A stretch of 38,958 nucleotides of DNA from a virus: positions 1 through 38,958 of the IMG/VR virus record IMGVR_UViG_3300042905_006261; one strand, written 5' to 3'. This document shows positions 34,648-38,958 of this stretch, piece by piece (the stretch's first letter is position 1; each line of letters begins with the position of its first letter). Below the pieces are notes generated by a model. That model ran no database searches and was not told the origin of the DNA. It saw only the letters and a list, made by a program, of their open reading frames with translations. The position numbers were made by a program, and so were the translations under genes.

Positions 34648-34804
34648 GCTTGCCTCCTTTCCGCGCTTTGCTGGATTCGACCAGTTGATTGATCGCTTCG
34701 TCGCGCTGGCGTTCCATGTCGCGGCAGAAATCCGCGGGAACGAATTCCAGAAACGGATGAAGGTCGCGCCGGATCACTTTGTCGGTTTCGATAGTGTCAC
34801 TCAT
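34628..34804 (-). CDS. Small hypothetical protein before rusA
   Basis: 58 residues (MSDTIETDKVIRRD at the start, GGKRDSANH at the end). It begins by an ATGA overlap with the preceding gene and its 3' end carries the Shine-Dalgarno site and start of rusA (20-base overlap), so translation of the two is probably coupled. Central region ADFCRDMERQRDEAINQLVE is helical. Function unknown. Confidence 0.65.
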   Translation of the reverse strand: MSDTIETDKVIRRDLHPFLEFVPADFCRDMERQRDEAINQLVESSKARKGGKRDSANH

Positions 34805-34965
34805 TTGCTGCTCACCTCCTCCACTTCATCAAGGGTCATTTGGCGTTCCTTGACCTGCCCGTGCAGACGGACCCAGACCCACTTCCCTGCTGCTTTGACA
34901 ACCACACCGTGCCGCGTCGATTGCGGGCGCGGGTGCTTGGTCCGGATGTAGGTTCCAACCTTCAC
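34801..34965 (-). CDS. Small SH3-like/KOW-like protein
   Basis: 54 residues from GTG at 34965 (GTGA overlap). Alternating beta-strand pattern KVGTYIRTKHPR, then HGVVVKAAGKWVWVRL and a charged tail, as in small SH3-like barrels. The same kind of protein is encoded at 37894-38085. Function unknown; nucleic-acid binding is a guess. Confidence 0.65.
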   Translation of the reverse strand: MKVGTYIRTKHPRPQSTRHGVVVKAAGKWVWVRLHGQVKERQMTLDEVEEVSSK

Positions 34966-35267
34966 GCGGTCACCTCTCTTCCCGTGTAGACCGCGAGGAC
35001 GCGGGCGTGTGCCTCTTTGCGCTTCGCCGGTCGGTAGCCAATCCGGCGAATGATGCCCTTCTTCATCGCCATGAGGAATCGTCCTCCCCACGCATTCGGG
35101 TTCGGCGGGTCGCCCACCCATTGCCGGACATCTTCCGCGGTGAACTCATGCCCACCGCGGGCAAGGACGCCGATCATCACATCCGCGGCATCGCGCCAGT
35201 TGGGGTCGGTGGCGCGGTCTGCCCGCGCCACGCCCTCCTCCCGTAATTGTTCGCCGGTCTGGGTCAC
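34962..35267 (-). CDS. Conserved phage protein with winged-helix-like region
   Basis: 101 residues from GTG at 35267, chosen because it gives a GTGA overlap like its neighbours and has GGAGG about seven bases upstream; a longer in-frame start exists at 35297. The segment RDAADVMIGVLARGGHEF, then EDVRQWVGDPPNPNAWGGRF and KKGIIRRIGYR, is a phage protein type I have seen near replication and recombination genes; the pattern is that of a winged helix. Function unknown. Confidence 0.7.
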   Translation of the reverse strand: MTQTGEQLREEGVARADRATDPNWRDAADVMIGVLARGGHEFTAEDVRQWVGDPPNPNAWGGRFLMAMKKGIIRRIGYRPAKRKEAHARVLAVYTGREVTA

Positions 35268-36076
35268 AACACGCCCTCCAGTTGCTTTGTCATCCACGCC
35301 GGAAGTCCGATGTGGACAATGTCATTGCCCCACGCGGGGAAATGGTTTTCCGCCTCGCAATGGCGCACCAGCGCAAGGTCGCGCCGATACTGCTTGCGTC
35401 CCCACTCGATGGCGTCGGGGTCCAAAGCGTAAACCGCGCTGGCGAACGGTGGTTCCTTCTCGACCGCGATGATGAGGAACTGGGTCCGCTCGATGCCCAG
35501 CAATTTAAGGATGTCGAGGTAGTATGCCGCCTGCACATTGTAGCGGTATTTGGCGATGGATTTTTCCATCTCTTGCGGGTCCGCGGACGCGGTGGTCTTG
35601 AGGTCCGCAACGATGTTGCCGGTCTTCGGCAGGATATCGATCCGCGCCTTCCGGAGTGTGCCGTCGCTGTCTGTCGCAAACGCGCTGCGTTCGACATCGC
35701 TGCCGGAAATGATCCGCTTCGCGTTCGGGTTTGACCAGACGCTGTCCATCATCCCGCGCAGGGCGATGTCCTCGTCCTCGCTGATGATGGGCAAAGTCTG
35801 CGATGCCTTCCACTCCTTGCCTTCCTTTGTTGCAAAGTTCATGCCCGCGGGTTTGACCACCCACGCATCTTTGATCGTGTCCGGCTCAAGGATCGCACGG
35901 TGAACCATGCTCCCCAGCCGCATGGCGGGCGTTTGCTCGCTCTGGATCAATCCCAGTTTCTTCGCACGGTAGTGTGCCGGTGTGCGCGGCGGGCAAATCC
36001 AATCGAGGTCGGATTTCGCGATGGCGTCGGAGGACCGGTATTGCTCTTCCGGCATGGAAAGGATTCCGTCGTTCAC
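35264..36076 (-). CDS. RecE/RecB-like exonuclease (PD-(D/E)XK)
   Basis: 270 residues from GTG at 36076, overlapping recT by GTGA. Motifs of the phage exonuclease VIII-like family are visible: His59 (RLGSMVHRAIL), Asp147 (KARIDILP), Asp158 and Lys160 (IVADLKTT), and the Q-x-x-Y helix motif (Gln182-Tyr185/186). It resects double-stranded DNA ends 5' to 3' to make the single strand on which the partner annealing protein loads. The gene pair is the standard two-component recombination system of RecE/RecT type. Confidence 0.88.
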   Translation of the reverse strand: MNDGILSMPEEQYRSSDAIAKSDLDWICPPRTPAHYRAKKLGLIQSEQTPAMRLGSMVHRAILEPDTIKDAWVVKPAGMNFATKEGKEWKASQTLPIISEDEDIALRGMMDSVWSNPNAKRIISGSDVERSAFATDSDGTLRKARIDILPKTGNIVADLKTTASADPQEMEKSIAKYRYNVQAAYYLDILKLLGIERTQFLIIAVEKEPPFASAVYALDPDAIEWGRKQYRRDLALVRHCEAENHFPAWGNDIVHIGLPAWMTKQLEGVL

Positions 36077-36750
36077 AGTAGTTCCTCCTGCTGGGTGGCA
36101 ACGGTTGCGGTGACGGGTTCGACCGGCGCAAGTTCGACCGGCGCGGGTTCCTCCGGAAGGACAAGGTCGGTCGCGACAACGCGCCCGCTGACCTGTTTGG
36201 GGGTCGAGTAGTCCTGCACCTCCTCGCGGATGCCGATGCCCTTGAGCGCGTCCGGAAACGCATCGCGGACTGCCCAGCTACGCGCCCGCATTTGGAGCAT
36301 CCTCTGGGGATACTGCTGCCACGGTCCCGCCTTGCCCCAGAGTCCGGCGCGTTTGGCGTCCGCCTCCCCGAAGGTCCGCACGACCGCGGAACGGTCGCGG
36401 CGTTTGATAATGCAAGTTGCCGTGTTGCCTTCGATGGTTTCCTCGATGTCGAGGAACGACGGGTGCGCGGTGCAAAGCGCGAGCGCGGCATCTCCCCAGA
36501 TGGTGGGACGCCCGTTGACCACAGCGATGCTCTGGAGTGCCTGCATAGGTGCAAGCCCCAGTTCCATGCCATGCTGGATGGCAACCATCACCGCTTCGGG
36601 TGTGTTGAATGTTTTCGGAGCCAATCCGCTGTTGACCACAGCGCGGCAGAATCGCGCCATGTCATCGAAGGATTGGAGTTGGACGCCGGTCTGGGTGACC
36701 GGAATGTTCACAGCGAGTTGTTGACTCGCGGGGTTTTGTTTTGTAGCCAT
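36073..36750 (-). CDS. recT: RecT-family single-strand annealing protein
   Basis: 225 residues from ATG at 36750 (a GTG at 36786 is an alternative). The family core is clear: AVMVAIQHGMELGLAPMQAL, then GRPTIWGDAALAL, and QQYPQRMLQMRARSWAVRDA. It anneals complementary strands and works with the nuclease encoded next. The C-terminus is a Pro/Glu/Val-rich tail (PAPVELAPVEPV) that is likely disordered and may bind host single-strand binding protein or the nuclease. Confidence 0.9.
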   Translation of the reverse strand: MATKQNPASQQLAVNIPVTQTGVQLQSFDDMARFCRAVVNSGLAPKTFNTPEAVMVAIQHGMELGLAPMQALQSIAVVNGRPTIWGDAALALCTAHPSFLDIEETIEGNTATCIIKRRDRSAVVRTFGEADAKRAGLWGKAGPWQQYPQRMLQMRARSWAVRDAFPDALKGIGIREEVQDYSTPKQVSGRVVATDLVLPEEPAPVELAPVEPVTATVATQQEELL

Positions 36751-36819
36751 GTTTTGCTGTTCGTTGATGCCCGCTGCGAGGGACACTTCGTAGCGGGCTT
36801 TTCGTTTGTTGGTGTGTCC

Positions 36820-36984
36820 CTAAATTCGTGTCCGGCGGTTGAGTTCGTTGCGGTAAAACCAGCGATGCCAGCGCAGGTCTTCACGACCCGCTTTGCGCCC
36901 GTAGTGCCACCCGATGCGAAAGCAGACATATGAAATGACTGCCCAGCCCAGACCGGTGAGAAGGAAGGTGAGTGAGGAAATCAT
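36820..36984 (-). CDS. Small one-pass membrane protein
   Basis: 54 residues. Residues 3-25 (SSLTFLLTGLGWAVISYVCF) form one transmembrane helix, and the rest is strongly basic (WHYGRKAGREDLRWHRW). The start overlaps the preceding stop (ATGA). As an early gene of a temperate phage it could modify the host membrane or exclude other phages; nothing in the sequence decides this. Confidence 0.65.
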   Translation of the reverse strand: MISSLTFLLTGLGWAVISYVCFRIGWHYGRKAGREDLRWHRWFYRNELNRRTRI

Positions 36985-37238
36985 ACGATTGCCTCCGCTT
37001 TGACTGCATGGTTGAGCTTCCGGAGAACGCTGACTGCCTCGCGGATCGAAGTCCGGCAATGCACCTCCATGTTTTCGGTGTTGCGGCGTTCCCACAACCA
37101 TGCGATGCGGCTTTTGACTGCGAGTTGCGCCTCCACGATGTCGGTAAAATTGAAGACGCAGGCGAATTTGTAGCAGAGGTTCATGCCCTGCCGTTGGCGA
37201 AGGTATTGTTGGATTTTGGGTTTGATGGTGCTGTTCAT
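36981..37238 (-). CDS. Small early hypothetical protein
   Basis: 85 residues, basic, mainly helical (NFTDIVEAQLAVKSRIAWLW, EAVSVLRKLNHAVKAEAIV). No motif recognised. An operator-like GGTGTCACAC element lies about 20 bases upstream of its start, in the end of the preceding gene. Confidence 0.6.
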   Translation of the reverse strand: MNSTIKPKIQQYLRQRQGMNLCYKFACVFNFTDIVEAQLAVKSRIAWLWERRNTENMEVHCRTSIREAVSVLRKLNHAVKAEAIV

Positions 37239-37254
37239 TGTTGTGCTGTGTGAG

Positions 37255-37485
37255 TTAGTGTGACACCGCTTTAGCCCAGCGAATGTATCGGCGGGAAACT
37301 GTCGCGGTGAATGTGCTGACTTTGGGGTGGACATCCTCGCCCTGCGATTTGAGCCACTCATGGATCGCCGCGTAGGAATAGCCCTTGCGGCGAAGGATCG
37401 AGACGGTAGGCATCCACCGGTCGGTGTTGCGGTATTTGCGTCCCGCGGGGGGTGCTGCTTTGGCAAGGCGCAGGAGGTCTTTCAT
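37255..37485 (-). CDS. Small helix-turn-helix-like DNA-binding protein
   Basis: 76 residues, basic. TVSILRRKGYSYAAIHEWL resembles a resolvase/Hin-type helix-turn-helix, in which the second helix begins after GYSYAAI. It lies directly downstream of the RHH gene (ATGA overlap). It may be a regulator, or an excisionase-like factor, which this phage otherwise lacks; both are inferences. Confidence 0.6.
   Translation of the reverse strand: MKDLLRLAKAAPPAGRKYRNTDRWMPTVSILRRKGYSYAAIHEWLKSQGEDVHPKVSTFTATVSRRYIRWAKAVSH
37259..37267 (-). promoter_or_regulatory. Operator-like half site
   Basis: GGTGTCACA, the right half of the operator seen at 38582-38596 and 37879-37893, at the end of the helix-turn-helix gene and just upstream of the gene at 37238. 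The bases after it (CTA) also agree with the 38582 site. Confidence 0.4.
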
Positions 37486-37655
37486 TTTCCTGCTTTGACT
37501 GTGGTTTGGCGTTTTCCGTTGTGATCCCGTGTGACACCTTCGCGCTGACGCTTTATGAGCATCGCGATGTAGGCGGAACGGGTGTGGCAGGTTTGCTCGC
37601 GCTGGCGATCTAAAAATTTTAATAGGTCGCTGGGCATCGTGATCGTGGTTCGCAT
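37482..37655 (-). CDS. Ribbon-helix-helix (RHH) regulator 2
   Basis: 57 residues, found by translating the gap between longer genes. The start MRTTITMPSDLLKFLDR is an RHH strand and first helix, and TRSAYIAMLIKRQ is the second helix, the Arc/CopG/ParD fold. The C-terminus is basic. It begins six bases after the stop of RHH regulator 1 and overlaps the next gene by ATGA. Its own 3' part contains an operator-like GGTGTCACAC element (37530-37538). Confidence 0.75.
   Translation of the reverse strand: MRTTITMPSDLLKFLDRQREQTCHTRSAYIAMLIKRQREGVTRDHNGKRQTTVKAGK
37530..37538 (-). promoter_or_regulatory. Operator-like half site inside RHH regulator 2
   Basis: GGTGTCACA, the same half site as at 37259-37267, lying 45 bases upstream of the helix-turn-helix gene start. 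The TTGACA half is replaced by GCGAA here, so binding would be weaker or need only one dimer. Confidence 0.4.
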
Positions 37656-37660
37656 ACTAC

Positions 37661-37849
37661 TTATTTCGGTTTGGGTTGAGGTTTCGCTTCGGATTCAACC
37701 GCGGACCTCTCTGCTTGGATCAAGACTCTGACGAAGGTCGAGAAGTCGTTGATGCCGGTCTTGCGGGCTTGTTTCATTGCCCACGCATACATCTGGTCAT
37801 CCACGGTGATCGTGGTCCGTTTGATGTGCGGGGCGCGTTGGTTTGGCAT
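37661..37849 (-). CDS. Ribbon-helix-helix (RHH) regulator 1
   Basis: 62 residues from ATG at 37849. KRTTITVDDQMYAWAMKQ is the RHH strand and first helix, and NDFSTFVRVLIQAERS the second. The tail is Lys/Pro/Glu-rich. The upstream ATG at 37879 is less likely because it falls inside the spacer of the TTGACA promoter at 37893-37865. That promoter overlaps the inverted-repeat operator, so this small dimeric protein is a good candidate for the repressor that binds there, including its own promoter. No CI-like or Cro-like repressor was found in the window. Confidence 0.75.
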   Translation of the reverse strand: MPNQRAPHIKRTTITVDDQMYAWAMKQARKTGINDFSTFVRVLIQAERSAVESEAKPQPKPK

Positions 37850-37864
37850 ATGAGAAAGGATGCT

Positions 37865-37893
37865 ATTTGGCGATTTCATGTGACACCTGTCAA
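37865..37893 (-). promoter_or_regulatory. Promoter and operator before the RHH genes
   Basis: The -35 box TTGACA (37893-37888) and a 17-base spacer lead to a weak -10 (CCAAAT, 37870-37865). The inverted repeat TGACA-CC-TGTCA (37881-37892) covers the -35 box and early spacer, so a protein bound to it would block RNA polymerase. Predicted transcript start is about 10 bases before ATG 37849. Confidence 0.55.
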
Positions 37894-38085
37894 TCAATTT
37901 TCGAGGCGGGTTTTTGTCACCCAAGTCCGGATACTGATGAGATAGTTGCGGTCGGGGTTTTTGAAAAATTCCCTGTTCCAATGAACGCGGACTTTTTCAC
38001 CGGCATCTTCGATGATCACGCCTTCGCGAATGCTATACGAAGAGTGTTTGTATCGGACGGTTCTTCCTACCTGTGTTGTTGTCAT
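37894..38085 (-). CDS. Small SH3-like early protein
   Basis: 63 residues from ATG at 38085. VGRTVRYKHSSYSIREGVII followed by EKVRVHW is the beta pattern of small SH3-like/KOW-like modules, similar in kind to the 54-residue protein at 34801-34965. The stop codon is one base from the next operator. Function unknown; inhibitors of host proteins are often this size and position, but nothing in the sequence shows it. Confidence 0.6.
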   Translation of the reverse strand: MTTTQVGRTVRYKHSSYSIREGVIIEDAGEKVRVHWNREFFKNPDRNYLISIRTWVTKTRLEN

Positions 38086-38146
38086 TTTTGCTGTTGGTTG
38101 ATGGTTGGGTTGGTGGCGCGGGGGTCGGACCCGCGCCGGATGGTGG

Positions 38147-38512
38147 TTAGAGAGCAAGTGCCGCGGCAGCTTCCTCGTCGGAAAGGATGAGGTCGGAGCC
38201 GCAATCAAGGTAGGCGTGACGCCCTGTGGAAGGTTGCCAGCAATACAGGAGGGTCTTGCCGGAACGGGACCGAAACGGTTTTTCCGTTCCGCCACAGGCA
38301 GGAACCCAGTTGTCGCGGTTGGCGGGAATGAATTCGGCGCGGTTGCCGTCGAAGTAGAGTTGACCGCGCTTGCCGGTAGACTCCTGCCACCATTGGGCGT
38401 TTGTCGCCTCGTAGATGTCGCGGACATAAAAATCCGTGGTGGTTTTGAGTGTGCCGGTGTTGCCAAGGCAATCGTCGTTGCCGGTAGTGATGATGGTTTC
38501 GGTGAGTTTCAT
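38147..38512 (-). CDS. Early hypothetical protein
   Basis: 121 residues from ATG at 38512, the first ATG after the strong promoter at 38596-38568. The segments YVRDIYEATNAQWWQES, then GQLYFDGNRAEFIPANRDNW and TGRHAYLDCGSDLIL, suggest a compact alpha/beta protein with aromatic residues and three or four cysteines. No family recognised. Confidence 0.65.
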   Translation of the reverse strand: MKLTETIITTGNDDCLGNTGTLKTTTDFYVRDIYEATNAQWWQESTGKRGQLYFDGNRAEFIPANRDNWVPACGGTEKPFRSRSGKTLLYCWQPSTGRHAYLDCGSDLILSDEEAAAALAL

Positions 38513-38567
38513 TTTGCTGTTTGGATTTTGGTTTGCGTCATTGGCGTTGTGCCGCCGATCTGATGCC

Positions 38568-38596
38568 AATGTATGCCATAGTGTGACACCTGTCAA
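38568..38596 (-). promoter_or_regulatory. Strong early promoter with overlapping operator
   Basis: A perfect -35 TTGACA (38596-38591), a 17-base spacer and a -10 TACATT (38573-38568, 4 of 6). The inverted repeat TGACA-CC-TGTCA (38584-38595) overlaps the -35 box, and a further TGACAC half site lies upstream (38603-38608). The predicted transcript starts near 38560 and reads the gene at 38512 and those beyond. This is the best sigma-70-type promoter in the window. Confidence 0.7.
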
Positions 38597-38655
38597 GCGG
38601 TATGACACAAGATTTTTTTTGGTCCGCGGAGCGAGTGTTTATGCGGCTCCGCGGG

Positions 38656-38853
38656 CTACCGGCGTTTTTTCTGTGATTTTTTTTTGGCGTGATACGCGGC
38701 GAGATTCTTTGCTCTGATGCGTTCCGCGTTTGCCTCATACCAAGCCCGCTTCCGGAGTGACTCGCTGGCGGCAAACCCGCGCTCTGTCTCGTAGCGTTGC
38801 AGGTATCGCTCCCGCATGGCGTCGAGTTGTTCGTCGCGGTTGGCGAAAGGCAT
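38656..38853 (-). CDS. Small basic protein at the early end
   Basis: 65 residues from ATG at 38853. The second half (RKRAWYEANAERIRAKNLAA followed by YHAKKKSQKKRR) is of the AYxAANxExxRA type found in many phage proteins, sometimes beside HNH motifs, but no HNH residues are present. It is very basic and probably binds nucleic acid. TTTTTGACT, a truncated form of the dispersed word, lies directly before the ATG. It is the first leftward gene after the circular junction. Confidence 0.65.
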   Translation of the reverse strand: MPFANRDEQLDAMRERYLQRYETERGFAASESLRKRAWYEANAERIRAKNLAAYHAKKKSQKKRR

Positions 38854-38958
38854 AGTCAAAAATACCCCGCGGCAGCAGGTGCAGCAATGGTTGAATCGTG
38901 GATAACTGGCGTGGATAACTGGACCGATTTCCACACCAAAAAGCCCGTCAACCCGCAT
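38833..38958. repeat. Right copy of 126-bp terminal direct repeat
   Basis: Identical to bases 7-132. It contains the start of the rightmost gene, the tandem GTGGATAAC repeats and the region leading into attP. Joining the two copies places the integrase and attP immediately upstream of the leftward early genes, the usual compact arrangement in temperate phages. Confidence 0.9.
38859..38887 (-). promoter_or_regulatory. Possible leaderless promoter before the rightmost gene
   Basis: TTGCTG (38887-38882), a 17-base spacer and TATTTT (38864-38859). The predicted start of transcription falls at or next to the ATG at 38853, which would give a leaderless message. The boxes match 4 of 6 each, so the call is tentative. 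Confidence 0.35.

Noticed and set aside
37482-37849. Type II toxin-antitoxin system from the RHH proteins
   Set aside because: No toxin such as ParE, MazF or RelE is encoded next to them. Their neighbours are operators and small DNA-binding genes, which fits early phage control better.

Overview
This 38,958-base window looks like the complete genome of a small temperate podovirus (short-tailed, T7-like virion) with a circularly closed or terminally redundant map. Bases 7-132 are repeated exactly at 38833-38958. The tRNA-end-like attachment site and the integrase lie just inside that junction. Apart from the integrase (261-1439, + strand), every gene I support is on the minus strand. The genes are packed with ATGA, GTGA, TGATG or TAATG overlaps or gaps of a few bases, so transcription runs from the right end to the left. 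The host is not shown directly. The style of the integrase N-terminus and of a small coiled-coil protein beginning MSKRPTPETDA reminds me of phages and prophages of Verrucomicrobiota and related bacteria. That is an inference from memory, not a search.

Layout in transcription order. (1) Early/control region, 38.85-36.8 kb: small unknown proteins, two ribbon-helix-helix (RHH) DNA-binding proteins, a small helix-turn-helix-like protein and a one-pass membrane peptide. TTGACA promoter elements here overlap an inverted-repeat operator (TGACA-CC-TGTCA). (2) Recombination and replication, 36.75-32.5 kb: RecT-type annealing protein, a RecE/RecB-like nuclease, a RusA resolvase, a winged-helix replication initiator-like protein, a DnaC-like helicase loader and small accessory proteins. 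(3) Packaging, 31.6-29.3 kb: probable small terminase, a cysteine-rich small protein and the large terminase. (4) Head and tail, 29.3-17.6 kb: a small conserved protein, a protein with 27 consecutive prolines, T7 gp8-like portal, Bbp19-like protein, scaffold, major capsid protein (followed by a terminator), gp11-like and gp12-like tail tube and nozzle proteins, an acetyltransferase-like protein, a gp14-like internal virion protein and a lytic transglycosylase. (5) A 3,035-residue polyvalent ejection protein, 17.6-8.5 kb. (6) Host recognition and lysis, 8.5-1.4 kb: pectate-lyase-fold tailspike, a repetitive fibre-like protein, a spanin-like pair, a holin-like protein, an M15 peptidase endolysin and a lipoprotein with a Cys-His-Asp arrangement.

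The signals that ordinary annotation does not explain are at the DNA-word level. A 14-base word, GGTTTAGTCAAAAA, occurs exactly six times, plus two one-mismatch copies and a truncated copy. Most copies sit at gene boundaries, and one is the entire intergenic gap. This arrangement recalls dispersed repressor sites such as the mycobacteriophage L5 stoperators. Separately, in a line-by-line read I found no GGCC, GTAC or ACGT anywhere, while CCGCGG is present about a hundred times. This looks like strong restriction-site avoidance. No stretch longer than about 230 bases lacks genes; the largest gaps are the attP/integrase leader (28-260), 25582-25752 and 38513-38655. All family assignments are from reading translated sequence and could not be checked against databases.
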